Shown: piece by piece, positions 5,538-15,975 of the stretch
Layout of the letters: the number at the start of each line of letters is the position of its first letter
Position numbering within the stretch: the first letter of the stretch is position 1
Virus record (IMG/VR): IMGVR_UViG_3300044527_000067
Location: 1 to 22,791 of that record
Reading direction: 5' to 3' (one strand)
Length of the DNA: 22,791 nt
Origin: a virus
Program-made: the position numbers and the translations under genes
The notes under the pieces: model-generated
The model's database searches: none
Told to the model about the DNA's origin: nothing
The model's input: only the letters and a program-made list of their open reading frames with translations

Positions 5538-8500
5538 CAACGCTGCACGCCAGTCAGTGGCGCAAGCACGGCGGTAGGTCCAGTGACTTCCCCCTCCACC
5601 AACGCCTCGATGCCGTCGATGGTGCGGTTGACCTGGGCGCTCGGCAAGCCCGTGAACGCGCCGAGCGTGTTGATGGCCGCCCTACGGAAGGCGCGGTCGA
5701 ACTCGAGCTGGCCCGCCTGCGTGGCAAGCCCGTAGACCTCGCCGACGGCCCGCAGGCCGGCAGGGCCACCGTAGCCCATGCGAGCGCCCTCGGCGCCCGT
5801 TACAAGCTGCGCGGCCCCACCAAACTCACGGACGATGACCATCGTGCCCATGAGGTAGGACAGTTCTTCGGCGGCAAGCTTGCGGGCAAGCGCCTCGGGA
5901 TCAAGTTCGTCCTCGCCGGCGTCGGGCTGGATTGCGCTCTTGATGGCGTAGCCGAGCACGACCGGGACCACCAGCAGCATGGCGTAGTCGGCGGCCAACT
6001 TGCCCTTGCTGCGGGCCGTCATCGTTTGCACGGCGGTCATGTTGTAGACGGTATTCATGTACGAATAGAACACCGTGAACAGCTTCATGGCCGGGCCGCC
6101 GCGCTCCACGGCTGCCAAGTCCGAGACAAGGCCGCTGCCCTGCGAGTCGCGCACCGCCTGGTCGGCGAGCGCCACAGCCCTGGCGTCGTCCTTCCCGGCG
6201 TCGAGCGCCTTCTGGTACGCGCCGAGCCAGGTCGGGATATCCACCGACCGCTGCATATTCATCATCAGGAAGTAGGTGCCGGCCGTCACCCGACGTGCCA
6301 CCTCTGTCTGTCCGCGTACACGGTTCTTGATCTCGTTGATCTCGCGGAACTGCGTGCGACCGCGCTCGGCCATGAACGAACTCTTCTCGGCGACCATCTT
6401 GGACGACTCAAACGGACTCGTCGAGAACTGCACGATGCCCTGCCCAACGTACTTGGCACCGATGCGGACGATGCTCTGGTTGAAGCCAGTGACCTGCATG
6501 GCAGCACTCACCACGTTGAACCCGAGGCCCGACGCGCTGATGCCCTGCCGGAGCCAGGACAGGACCGACTCGCCGGCGACCTGCTGGCCACGCGCCCCGG
6601 TCGCGTTGTCCTTCGACCAGTCGCGGAGCTGCTTCAGGAACTCCGGCCCACGCGTCTCGCGGACGGCGTTGGCGAACTGCGTGTCCCTCAGCAGACGGTT
6701 CGTGGAGATAAGCCATTCGTGCCACGACAGATCGTGGATCACGTCGTTCACCCCGCTGAACGCGGCGTCGAGCGTGTACAGGAGCGGCCTGTCACGGACC
6801 TCCTTCGCACGGGCCTTGACGAATGACCGCCGCGTCGTGGCCGCCGTGTACGCGCCCTGAAGGTCGCGCTTGGCATCCTCGGCAGCGTCCACGGTCGCCA
6901 CGCGGTCGGATGCCACCGGGTCGTACTTGACCGGGTAGTAGCCGCCCTGGAGGGCGACTTCCTTGCCGTCCGACGTGCGGACGGTGAACGGCACGGGCGT
7001 CACCCAGGTCGGCTCCTTGCCATACAGCCGGCGCTCCTTGGCGGCGATCTCCGGGCGGTATCCGTCGATAAAGTCCCACACCTGCTGCACGGCCATCCAT
7101 TCAGCCTCGGTCAGGCTCTCGAGGACGGGCTGCAGCTTCTCCATCGTCCAGCCTTCGCCGTCAAGGAGACGCTGGCGGTTGCCGTCGTTGCCGAGATTCA
7201 GGGCAATGGAAATCCGCGCCTCGCGGTTCAGGCTGCGACCGATGGACGGGAAGAACATCCCCTTACCACCCATGTTGCCGAGCGCGAACACGGGCTTCAG
7301 GATCTCTGCGAGCTTCAAGGACGCCTCGGCCCGCATGCGGGTCTCCATGTCGGAGGCGTCGTTCGCCGTGCGGATGATGGTGTTCCAGAGCGGTCCGTCC
7401 TCCTTGCCGCCGTCGAGGATGCGGGCGATGGACGCCGCCTTCAGGTGCTGAGCAGCAAACCCGCGCAGGAACGCCGCCGTGCGGCCGATCCCGGTCAGGG
7501 GCGTGCGAGGGTCGATCTGGAGTTCGCGCACCTTGCCGACCGCACGGATGCGGGTGACGATCTCGTCGCGCACTTCCTCGAACGCAGCACGCTCCTCGGC
7601 CAGACGCATCTTCTGCTCGTTCTTACCGATATGCTCGATCTGACGGACGGCGTCCACCAGGTCGCGGAACTCGCTGACCTTCAGTTCCTTGTAGTTGACG
7701 CGGCGTGCCTCGTCGGTGATCTCTTCGGCGATGTCCGGCACCACGCCAGCAGCCTCGAGGTCGGCGAGGTACTTCGCCATCGTGCGGCGCTCGTCGAGAC
7801 GCTTCAGGCTGACCTGGGCCACCTCGAACCGCTCGAGCAGGCCGGCAATCTGGTCAGCCGCGGCAGCGCCCATGCGCTTGACGTTGCTGTCTCGCAGCAC
7901 GCCGCGCAGGTACTTGACCTGCTTGTCCACGTACTCCTTGACCCGCAGCGCCTCGGCGGCGAGCTGGTTCTGATAGAGCTGTGCACGCTGGGCGCGGATC
8001 AGCGCCTGTTGTGGCGTGGTCGGCCCAAACCGCTCACGGAATTCCTGCGACCGGGCCTCCGTCTGCGCCGCAACCAACGCCTCCTGTGCTGCCGTGGCGG
8101 CGGTATTGGCGTCCTCCTCATTGCTTCCGGCGGCCAGCGCCGCAAGACGGACGCGGTCGTATTCGGCACGACCGCTGATACGCGGTTGCGCCTCGTACTT
8201 GACGAGGTACTCGGAGTCCCTGGCCGCCCGCGCCTCGGCAGCCACAAAGTCGTTTGGGCGAACGTCGCGGACGGTCATGCTTGAAATCAGATCGGCTGCG
8301 ACCTGCTTTGCCGCATCAAGCATCACGCGCACAGGCGTCTGAGCCTTGGACACGAACCGCAACTGTACGGCCACCATTCGAGCGCGAGCCTCGTTGTGAA
8401 GCGCCTTCTGCACCTCGGCCTCAAGCGCCGCAGGGGTGTTCATTTCACCGAACCGCCGCAGCATCTCGGCGTCCGTGCGCTCGGCAACTGCTTCCTTCAT

Positions 8501-11500
8501 GGGCTTGGCGGCGAGCAAGGCGCGGACCATCTCGTCGCCGCTGCCGTAGCCGAATGTCTCGGCCACCACATCCGGGTCCAACCCGTCGCGGCCGAGCATC
8601 CCGTACTTGCCAGTCCCGAGCGGGGTGATGTCCGGGCGCACGTTCGCCGGCACGGCCATCCCCGTGGCGCGGATCGGCTCGACGCTTTCGGCCGACGGCA
8701 TGCCGGCGTACATGGCGCGGACTTTCTCGATATCCAGGCGGTGCGTGCCTTCAACCTCTACCTCGGCCCCGTCCGTGTCCACGAACCGACCGTAGCGCAG
8801 GTAGGTCATGGCACGGTACACGGGTTCCACCTTGACGGCAGCAGCCACCTCGGCGGTGACTTCCTTGCGCTTGGCTTCGTGCTTCTTCTGAAGGTCGCGC
8901 AGGATGCGGGCGCGTGCGTTCCCGAGCCATTGAAGCTGCCGCATGCTGGCGGTGTTCAGGTCGGTGACGGCAGCGTCCGTAGCCTCCTGCTGCATGGCCT
9001 GATACGCGGCCCACTCGGCGTCTCCCATGCCGCTCTCGGCCTGGGTCTGGAACAGACCCTTCATGCCACTGATGGCTTCCTGCCGCTTGATCTGCTCCTC
9101 TGACGCGAGCATGCGGTCGAACACGGAGCGGACTTCGGGCGTCAGGATCGGGAGATCGGTGCCAAACTCGCGGCGGTAGATGGCGTTCAGGTCGTCACGA
9201 ATCGACTTGTACACGCGACGCATCCACGCGGCGAGACGGTCGAACACGCCGCGCAGCTCCACGCTTGGAGCCTTGCCTTCGTACAGGTAAATCTCGAAGT
9301 TGTAGGTGGCCTTCTCCTCCAGCGGCCTGCGCTGTTCAATCGTCATCCTCTCGTAGTTGTCAAGGCGCTCCTGGAACGTGGACCCTTCCACGCCCATGAA
9401 CACGAACAACGTATCAAGGTCATCCATCACACGCGCAGGCGGCGTGGCGCTTCGCGCCATGCGGAGGTATTCGGCGACGCGGAGGTGAATCAGTTCGTGC
9501 GCGAGCGTCGATACGTCGCCACCCTCGCCGATGAGAATGTTCAGAGTTCGCGGGTCGAATCCGCCGCGGGCCGGACCGGGCGCAGGCATAGCCTGAAACA
9601 GCGGCAGGCCAGACTCAAGCTTCTTGAGCATTTCAGGCGTGATGTCAAACGCCAGCTGCTCTGTTACTCCAGATGGTTCAAACGACGTTGTTTCCTTGAT
9701 CGTTCCGCCGTATTGATTTGCAAGCCGAACAAACGCGCTATAAGCGGGTTCGCCAACGTCGTTGAAATCAACCTCAGAACCACTTGGGTTGTCGTAATTT
9801 TCGCCTTCAAATCCTTCGCCGCTCAAATCGACCATGAAGTCTTCCGCAACTTCAGTGCTTTCAAAGCGGATTGTTCCACTTCGCTTGGGCGTCTGGCCAC
9901 CACCAATTTGGGCAACCTTGAGCTTTTCTCCACCGTACTTCTTCAACAGCTTGCCCATCGCCACCGGGACAATCTTGTCGTAGAAGTTCTGCATGCCCTC
10001 GCCGCCGACCTTGAGATCAAGGCCGGATAGTTCACGTTGACGTACGCCAATTCCAGCATAATTACCTGGCTGTGGTCGTGCATCCAAAAGCCGCTGGGCA
10101 ACTTCCTTGCCAACAATATTTTCCAGTTCGGATGGCGTTTCTACAGGCTTGTTTACAACGGGTTCTCCATTTTTGTTGTAAGCAATAATGCGGCCAGCCG
10201 TTGGCGGACCATCCAACTTTACCCTTACGCCTCCGCTGTAGTTGTCTTGATATACAACGCGGCTGACCTGCCTGCTCAAGTCATACCGCTCCGCGCTCTG
10301 CTGCCCGGTCACGAACGCAACGCGGTCGTAACCGCCACGAACTGCCTCAAGCATGATCTGCTTTAGACCCAGGTTTAGCCAGCCGTCTGTGGTTTCCACA
10401 TACGGTGCGCGTGAAATGTTGTATTCATCTTTCGTCAGTCTTTCCTGAACACGGGCAATCTGCTTCTTACGTGCATCGGTCGGGGTTGCTTCCTGTTGCT
10501 GCAACAGATCGGCCAGTTCTGATTCATCGGCAGCACGCTGATTGACGAATCCACGCTTGACGCCAGCCTGTCCCCAGTCGCTCTGTACTTCTTCCACGAA
10601 CAGCACGCGCTTGCCGTCGGCATCGACGCGGTCGTTCATGCGGAGGTGAACCAAGACATTCGGTTGATTCCAATGACTTGATTGAAAAACTGATGTTATT
10701 TGTCCTGATTTCAAATACGAAATTGCATTTCTCGTTGCAATTTCTTTTGTCGCTCCATACAAAACATCGCCCATGACAATGTTGCCTGAATTGTCGGCAA
10801 TTTTCCATACGCCTTCTTGCTGCACAACGGAATATCCAACTGGCAAACGATCTTCTGCTGGCAGCGTCAGCAGCACCTCGCGGTAGTTGGTGCCACCAGG
10901 GAGCGTGTAACGCTGGTACTTCGGAGCAGCTGCGCGCTCTGCTTCATCAAGTCGCGCAGCCAACACGGATGCATTGCGGCGCGCTTCTGAAAGCCGAGCA
11001 TCGGCTGCGTTCCACGCCTCCTCATCGGTTCCTTGCTGTGCAACACGTTCTGCTTCCAAGGCATCGTCGTATTCCATTTCCGCACGCGCATGCTCGTTGC
11101 GGAGATCTTCAAGCGCGACGCCTCCGATCTGCACGCGCTCCACGCGCACGCCGTTGCCGCGCAGGAACTCAAGCACCATTTCCTTTGGCAGTTTGCCTTC
11201 AGGAATGCCAAACATTGTGCCGGTGTGCATCTTGAGGTAGTCAAGCAAACCCGACCATTCAAGCTCGTCGGCCTTGATTGCACCCTTGTTGACTAGGCTT
11301 TTGAGGCGTTCGTTCCAACTAGCGGCAGACAGCGTCTTGGAATCAATTGCCGCTATTTCGCGCTCTAGAGCGGAGTAGAAGGCAGGGCTGGCAGCAGCCT
11401 GCTCAAACAGTTTCGGGCTGGTGATGTCGAAGCGGCGCGACAGCGGGACGATGTTGCCCTGCTCGTCGCTGGTAACGGCTTCTTGTCCGGGTTGACCAGA

Positions 11501-14197
11501 CGCCTCGTCCACCATGCGCTGCGCGGTCGCCATGTCGCCGCGCTCGACCGCCGCGAGGTAGTCGGCGTCCATGCGGGAGATAGCCGCCTGCTCAAGCGTC
11601 CCCCCCGCCTGTTGCGCTGCTGACGTTTCCCCTGGCGCAAATTTTGCCTCCAGCTTCGCACGCATTTCGGCCTTACGCTGGGCCTGCGCAGATTCACGCT
11701 GGGCGGTTTCCGCAGCAGTATGCGCTGTAACTACAACTTCGCCTCTTTGCAACCCTTCGCGCTTGTTGCCTTGAACTCGCTGAATTCCAGGTTGAATGAC
11801 TTGCGTAATTGTCCCTTCGCCGCGTAGCGTTCCTACTTCACCATTTGCAGCAGGCAACCACGAAACAACTTTATGTGCTACCAAATTATCATCTGTATCC
11901 TGTCCGGTAGGGTCATCAATTTCAATGCCACGCTGTTTCATCAACGCATCAAGTTTGGCGAGCATTCCTTCCACTGCGGCAAGCGTGTTGGCATCTAGGT
12001 TTTGACGATTATTGTCAAGACGATTGCGAAGCCGCCATGCCTGATTGGCAATTTCAACCTCGTTGTTAGCGTTGATTGCGTCGTTTAGGCGACGCACGGA
12101 ATCCTTGATTCCGGCCACGGCCTTGGCAATAGGATTCGAACTTTCAAGTTTTTCGTTTGCAACCTTTGCGTTCTGTTCTTCGATGCGTGTCGATAGTTCG
12201 CCGAGAGCGGTTTGGAGTGGATTGGTTTCGGTGTCCGTAAGCGGAGCAACGGCCTGAGATGGCGCAACTGGTGCAGCCATACCTTCGCCGCGCACCCGCA
12301 ACGGCACTCCACGCTCGCGCTGGTACTGCGCCGGCGTCATACCGGCTTCGGCCGCGTCAACGACCACCATCGCCTGACGCAACTTGGCAATCGTCCGCGC
12401 CTCAATGTCGGTGAACTTGCCGACCGCACGGACCTGCTCAAACGCCTCGTCCTCGACCTGCTGCGCCTCGGCGACGAACGCCGCGTCGGCTTCCTGCTTT
12501 GCTGCAAGGATCGTGCGCGCCTCCTCCACAACTGCCTGCCGCTCAGCCGCAAACGCCTGCGCTTCGGTGGCGCTCATGGCGTCCGGCGACAAACGCATGT
12601 GCGGCAGCAGCGCGTTCCCAAGTTTCGTGTTGGCGAGCCGAGCGCCAAACTGCGAGGTCGGGATGGTCACGTCGCCGCCCGTCTCCACAGCCCGTTCCAG
12701 ACGTTCGCGGATGCCAGGGAGAAGTTCCTCGAGCTGCGCCGTCGTGGTGCCGCTCTGCGCGAGCACGTCACGGGCGGTGGCTGCGTCTATGTAGATCGTC
12801 TCTGCCGGCGTGTCCTGGGCCTGTGCGGCAAGGAAACGCTCGTATCCCTGCGGGTTGCGCTGGGCAAGTTTGCTTTCCTTGCGATTCTCGGCGAGACCGT
12901 TGAAGAAGTCCTGCTGCCGCTGCGTGGCGCTAGCGCGGCGCAGGTCCACGACGAGGTTCGCGCCGGGGCCGATGCCGCCGAGCAAAGCAGATGCCATGCC
13001 GCCGTAGGCAAACGCCTCAATGACGCGGCCCGTGGCATCGCGCAGGCTCGTCTCGCTATCAATCCCATCCGCCGCCTTGGCGATCTCCTCGGACGCGATG
13101 CCAACGATTTCCTGCAATCCTTCTTCAGCCGCTTCGCCACCGACCTGTAGGCCATATGACTTGCCGGCAGCGATGAGCGCCGAACGCATGGTCGGCTGCG
13201 CGATGGCCTTGGAAACCTCCTCGCGGATCACCTTGGACGCGAGCGCCTTGAACGGAGCGGACGCGATCTTCATGCCGACCACTTCGATCAGGCCGTTTAG
13301 GAAACCGCCAGCGATGGCTGCTGGGATAGCCGCGTCATCGGACACTCCCTGCTCGCGCATGTCGAGGTACAGGTTTCCGGCCTCCATCGTCCCTGTACCA
13401 GCCACAACACCTGCCGACGCGCCAAGTGCGCCACCAGCCACGGTGCCCGCCGGACCTGCCAAGCTGCCGAGCGCAGCGCCGCCAACGGTTGCCGTGCCGA
13501 TAGTGCGGAGCTGGCTGACGTTCTGCGCGATCATCTCTGCCGCTGAACCAACCAGTCCCTGCTGGCCGAGCGCCTGCATGCGCTGCGTGAGTTCTTTGGC
13601 ACGGTCGAAATCGCCAGGTTCAGCGAACCCGGCCATCGCCTTCGCACCGATATCGCCGCGCTCGGACACAATTGCCCCGCGCTCGTAACCCGCGCCGACC
13701 ACACGGAACAATCCGCCCTGGGTCTGAAGCATCGCAGCCTCGAGCACCAGCGGTCGAAGCATGGACAGGACACCGACATCGTCGCTCGCCTGCGCGGCAA
13801 ACTCACGGTCGGCGATGTATCTGGCAAGAACCGGGTCTTTCCGCAGGAGATCCATGCGCTCCGTGTCTTGGACCATCGCCTGCCGGCGCATTTCGGCCAT
13901 GTTCCGCAGCGCGATGTCCTGCCCCACGCCGAACCGCTTGCCAAGAACATCGGCCTGCGCCGCCTCGTCGGGGTTCACCTCGGATGCAGCCATGAGCGAG
14001 GACGCCATGTCCTGCTTCCGCTGCGCGGCAATGTCCTGCACGGCGCGGTCAATATCCATGTCCACAGGTTCTGGCGCTGGCATCGGGATGCCAGACATGC
14101 CGGCGACCGCCTTCTCAATGGCGTCGAAACCGGGGTCCGTTGGATTCTGGGAAGGCGCGAAACGCGCCATCTGCTGGTTGATATCGGGTTCGATCAT
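5537..14197 (-). CDS. Giant internal virion / polyvalent protein with HELIH metallopeptidase motif (2886 residues)
   Basis: Start chosen at ATG 14197-14195, overlapping the previous stop as ATGA; a TTG eight codons upstream is less likely. Residues 1-210 are helical and charged. Residues 233-306 are Gly/Ala-rich hydrophobic segments. Residues 467-540 hold a conserved-looking block (TIYIDAAT to MRLSPDAMSA). Residues 1100-1530 hold a polyvalent-protein-associated domain with VLVHLRMNDR and LFVEEVQSDW. HELIH at 1567-1571 is a zincin HExxH site, with Glu1635 (NFEIYLYEGKAPS) a plausible third zinc ligand. Long coiled coils fill about 1740-2220. Residues 2250-2430 are a block typical of large phage ejection proteins (KYDPVAS at its end). 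A membrane segment lies at about 2738-2755. Large proteins of this type occur in podoviruses as ejected proteins that form or condition the envelope channel and may modify host proteins. The reading frame is unbroken. Family calls are by eye; the peptidase is well supported by motif, its substrate unknown. Confidence 0.88.
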   Translation of the reverse strand: MIEPDINQQMARFAPSQNPTDPGFDAIEKAVAGMSGIPMPAPEPVDMDIDRAVQDIAAQRKQDMASSLMAASEVNPDEAAQADVLGKRFGVGQDIALRNMAEMRRQAMVQDTERMDLLRKDPVLARYIADREFAAQASDDVGVLSMLRPLVLEAAMLQTQGGLFRVVGAGYERGAIVSERGDIGAKAMAGFAEPGDFDRAKELTQRMQALGQQGLVGSAAEMIAQNVSQLRTIGTATVGGAALGSLAGPAGTVAGGALGASAGVVAGTGTMEAGNLYLDMREQGVSDDAAIPAAIAGGFLNGLIEVVGMKIASAPFKALASKVIREEVSKAIAQPTMRSALIAAGKSYGLQVGGEAAEEGLQEIVGIASEEIAKAADGIDSETSLRDATGRVIEAFAYGGMASALLGGIGPGANLVVDLRRASATQRQQDFFNGLAENRKESKLAQRNPQGYERFLAAQAQDTPAETIYIDAATARDVLAQSGTTTAQLEELLPGIRERLERAVETGGDVTIPTSQFGARLANTKLGNALLPHMRLSPDAMSATEAQAFAAERQAVVEEARTILAAKQEADAAFVAEAQQVEDEAFEQVRAVGKFTDIEARTIAKLRQAMVVVDAAEAGMTPAQYQRERGVPLRVRGEGMAAPVAPSQAVAPLTDTETNPLQTALGELSTRIEEQNAKVANEKLESSNPIAKAVAGIKDSVRRLNDAINANNEVEIANQAWRLRNRLDNNRQNLDANTLAAVEGMLAKLDALMKQRGIEIDDPTGQDTDDNLVAHKVVSWLPAANGEVGTLRGEGTITQVIQPGIQRVQGNKREGLQRGEVVVTAHTAAETAQRESAQAQRKAEMRAKLEAKFAPGETSAAQQAGGTLEQAAISRMDADYLAAVERGDMATAQRMVDEASGQPGQEAVTSDEQGNIVPLSRRFDITSPKLFEQAAASPAFYSALEREIAAIDSKTLSAASWNERLKSLVNKGAIKADELEWSGLLDYLKMHTGTMFGIPEGKLPKEMVLEFLRGNGVRVERVQIGGVALEDLRNEHARAEMEYDDALEAERVAQQGTDEEAWNAADARLSEARRNASVLAARLDEAERAAAPKYQRYTLPGGTNYREVLLTLPAEDRLPVGYSVVQQEGVWKIADNSGNIVMGDVLYGATKEIATRNAISYLKSGQITSVFQSSHWNQPNVLVHLRMNDRVDADGKRVLFVEEVQSDWGQAGVKRGFVNQRAADESELADLLQQQEATPTDARKKQIARVQERLTKDEYNISRAPYVETTDGWLNLGLKQIMLEAVRGGYDRVAFVTGQQSAERYDLSRQVSRVVYQDNYSGGVRVKLDGPPTAGRIIAYNKNGEPVVNKPVETPSELENIVGKEVAQRLLDARPQPGNYAGIGVRQRELSGLDLKVGGEGMQNFYDKIVPVAMGKLLKKYGGEKLKVAQIGGGQTPKRSGTIRFESTEVAEDFMVDLSGEGFEGENYDNPSGSEVDFNDVGEPAYSAFVRLANQYGGTIKETTSFEPSGVTEQLAFDITPEMLKKLESGLPLFQAMPAPGPARGGFDPRTLNILIGEGGDVSTLAHELIHLRVAEYLRMARSATPPARVMDDLDTLFVFMGVEGSTFQERLDNYERMTIEQRRPLEEKATYNFEIYLYEGKAPSVELRGVFDRLAAWMRRVYKSIRDDLNAIYRREFGTDLPILTPEVRSVFDRMLASEEQIKRQEAISGMKGLFQTQAESGMGDAEWAAYQAMQQEATDAAVTDLNTASMRQLQWLGNARARILRDLQKKHEAKRKEVTAEVAAAVKVEPVYRAMTYLRYGRFVDTDGAEVEVEGTHRLDIEKVRAMYAGMPSAESVEPIRATGMAVPANVRPDITPLGTGKYGMLGRDGLDPDVVAETFGYGSGDEMVRALLAAKPMKEAVAERTDAEMLRRFGEMNTPAALEAEVQKALHNEARARMVAVQLRFVSKAQTPVRVMLDAAKQVAADLISSMTVRDVRPNDFVAAEARAARDSEYLVKYEAQPRISGRAEYDRVRLAALAAGSNEEDANTAATAAQEALVAAQTEARSQEFRERFGPTTPQQALIRAQRAQLYQNQLAAEALRVKEYVDKQVKYLRGVLRDSNVKRMGAAAADQIAGLLERFEVAQVSLKRLDERRTMAKYLADLEAAGVVPDIAEEITDEARRVNYKELKVSEFRDLVDAVRQIEHIGKNEQKMRLAEERAAFEEVRDEIVTRIRAVGKVRELQIDPRTPLTGIGRTAAFLRGFAAQHLKAASIARILDGGKEDGPLWNTIIRTANDASDMETRMRAEASLKLAEILKPVFALGNMGGKGMFFPSIGRSLNREARISIALNLGNDGNRQRLLDGEGWTMEKLQPVLESLTEAEWMAVQQVWDFIDGYRPEIAAKERRLYGKEPTWVTPVPFTVRTSDGKEVALQGGYYPVKYDPVASDRVATVDAAEDAKRDLQGAYTAATTRRSFVKARAKEVRDRPLLYTLDAAFSGVNDVIHDLSWHEWLISTNRLLRDTQFANAVRETRGPEFLKQLRDWSKDNATGARGQQVAGESVLSWLRQGISASGLGFNVVSAAMQVTGFNQSIVRIGAKYVGQGIVQFSTSPFESSKMVAEKSSFMAERGRTQFREINEIKNRVRGQTEVARRVTAGTYFLMMNMQRSVDIPTWLGAYQKALDAGKDDARAVALADQAVRDSQGSGLVSDLAAVERGGPAMKLFTVFYSYMNTVYNMTAVQTMTARSKGKLAADYAMLLVVPVVLGYAIKSAIQPDAGEDELDPEALARKLAAEELSYLMGTMVIVREFGGAAQLVTGAEGARMGYGGPAGLRAVGEVYGLATQAGQLEFDRAFRRAAINTLGAFTGLPSAQVNRTIDGIEALVEGEVTGPTAVLAPLTGVQR

Positions 14198-15972
14198 TGA
14201 GGCTTGCCTGCGCGGAGCCAAGCCTCCGCGATGTTGCGGATGTCAGTCGGGAGTCCGGAACGCTCAAGAGAATTTCTGATCTGCGTCATGCGTGCCGGCG
14301 GAATGTCGCGGAGCATAACGTCCTGCTTGTCAACGGTCACATACGCCTGCGCAAGTTCACCAGGTGCCATCGACGCGAACGGCACTTCGGGATCACGACC
14401 CCATCGGCTGACGAACACCTTGTCAAGGATGGCGCGGTCAATGATTTGCTGCTTCTCGTCGCGTGAGAGCTGGCGGCCAACGCGCTCCTGCTCAGCGTTG
14501 ATGATCGTCGTGATGTTGTCTCGCATGTAGAGCGACTGCGCCGCAGCTTCCTTATCTCCGCGTGGAGGGTCAGCGAGCTTGGTGAAACCGTTCCGAGTCA
14601 ACGTGGCCTTGAGTTGGTCAGCGTCGATGGTCGCGGCGACGATACGGTCCGGCTTGTTTCGCTCCGACATCAACCTGACGAAAGTCGCATGCGTCATCTT
14701 GTTGCGGTTGCGCTCAAGCCAGTCGCCCTCGGCGACAAGTGCCGGGTTACGTGCGACCTGCTCCATTACCGTCATCTCGTCCTGCTGCCGCTGGCCTGCC
14801 ATGTACTTGGCTCGGTCAACGGGCCGGAGCCGGCCGAACTGATCTGCCGGCATATCGGCGAGGCTGTTCCCAGGCACGGCGAGGAACTGCTCCGTGTTGT
14901 CAATCAGCGTGCGGTATTCCTGCTCAATCAGGGCATCATCCTGCGCGAACTGCGTCCGCAATTCGGCCTGGACAAACTTGCGAGTCTGGTCATCCGCAAT
15001 CTGATCAGTCAGAACCAACGCTTCGCGCAAGGTCGTCGGCGGTTCGACCGGGCCATCCTTCTGCTGCCAGTAGGTGTCCGGGTCGCTCTTGGACATCAGA
15101 AGCCCGGTATCCTTGATGCTCGCTGCCAGTTCGCCAACCACCGACCGCTGACGGTTTGCATCAACGGAATCAGTGAGCGCTTGGCGAGTCTTGCCGTCGA
15201 GGCTCTCCACGGTCGCGGAGTCGGACAGGAACTCGCTGGCACCCGCGTAGTTCTTCTCGGCCATCAGACCATTTACGATCCCGACCGCCATCCGGTCGTA
15301 TACCTTCTGCTCGAGCTGCTTCATCTGCGCCGAGTCAGGCGCGTAGCCCATGAGCTGGCCGGCCTTGCGGATCTCATCGACGGCGGTATCGGCGTTGGCC
15401 GCATACTGAATCAGGCCGACCGGGCGACCCTCTGCATCCGTCAGCCCGCGCTGCGAGTACGCCTGGATGGCGTAGTCGGCGCTCAATTCGGCGCGGGCCG
15501 TGGCCTCATTCGTCTGGTAGACGCGAAGCTGCTGCACGCGGTGCTGGCCCATGCGGCTCTGGAAGATGCCCATGTTGCGCGCAAGGATCGGGGAGAGCAT
15601 CCGACGCTGCACGTCGTTGTCGAGCATGCCCATCGCCGACTGCCCCGCCTGGGAGAGTTCGGCCTGCATGGCGTCGTAGTTCACCTCGGCATCCTTGCCG
15701 ATCATGGACGAATACTTATCGGCCACCGCCTGCATGCCCCTGCCGGCCGCTACGTCGGCTTCCTTGGTCTTCGCCTCGTCGATACCGTCTTGGATCGCCG
15801 AACCGAGCCGGAACGCCGCCATGCCCGTCTGCGTGAGCTGCTGACCAAACCGTGCGACCTGCGGCGCTGCCAGGTTCTCAGCGGGGGCGATACCGGGGGC
15901 GGCGAAGTCGCCGATGTCGCCAGCCCCCTGCGGGGCGACCTGCGGGATGAAGCTAGTAGGTACGGTCGGCAT
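14194..15972 (-). CDS. Internal virion protein, gp15-like (592 residues)
   Basis: ATG 15972-15970 with GAGG nine bases upstream; the stop overlaps the start of the giant protein. The N-terminus is a Pro/Ala-rich loose stretch (VPTSFIPQVAPQGAGDIGDF), followed by almost continuous predicted helix with many Gln, Ala, Met and charged residues, for example the region around residues 90-170 (AMQAELSQAGQSAMGMLDN). No membrane segment, signal peptide or catalytic motif is visible. Size, helical character and place between a gp14-like protein and a very large protein match the T7 order gp14-gp15-gp16, in which the proteins form the internal core and the trans-envelope channel. Similar proteins are annotated as structural in podoviruses. 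Assignment rests on order and composition more than sequence motifs. Confidence 0.78.
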   Translation of the reverse strand: MPTVPTSFIPQVAPQGAGDIGDFAAPGIAPAENLAAPQVARFGQQLTQTGMAAFRLGSAIQDGIDEAKTKEADVAAGRGMQAVADKYSSMIGKDAEVNYDAMQAELSQAGQSAMGMLDNDVQRRMLSPILARNMGIFQSRMGQHRVQQLRVYQTNEATARAELSADYAIQAYSQRGLTDAEGRPVGLIQYAANADTAVDEIRKAGQLMGYAPDSAQMKQLEQKVYDRMAVGIVNGLMAEKNYAGASEFLSDSATVESLDGKTRQALTDSVDANRQRSVVGELAASIKDTGLLMSKSDPDTYWQQKDGPVEPPTTLREALVLTDQIADDQTRKFVQAELRTQFAQDDALIEQEYRTLIDNTEQFLAVPGNSLADMPADQFGRLRPVDRAKYMAGQRQQDEMTVMEQVARNPALVAEGDWLERNRNKMTHATFVRLMSERNKPDRIVAATIDADQLKATLTRNGFTKLADPPRGDKEAAAQSLYMRDNITTIINAEQERVGRQLSRDEKQQIIDRAILDKVFVSRWGRDPEVPFASMAPGELAQAYVTVDKQDVMLRDIPPARMTQIRNSLERSGLPTDIRNIAEAWLRAGKPQ

Positions 15973-15975
15973 GGG

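Noticed and set aside
5476-5545. Sigma-70-type promoter in the gap before the tailspike
   Set aside because: A TTGATT box exists at the stop codon of the giant gene but no convincing -10 box is found at a proper distance.
14198-14221. TTG start eight codons upstream of the giant protein
   Set aside because: ATG at 14197 overlaps the previous stop as ATGA, as at other junctions here, and TTG has no better Shine-Dalgarno sequence.
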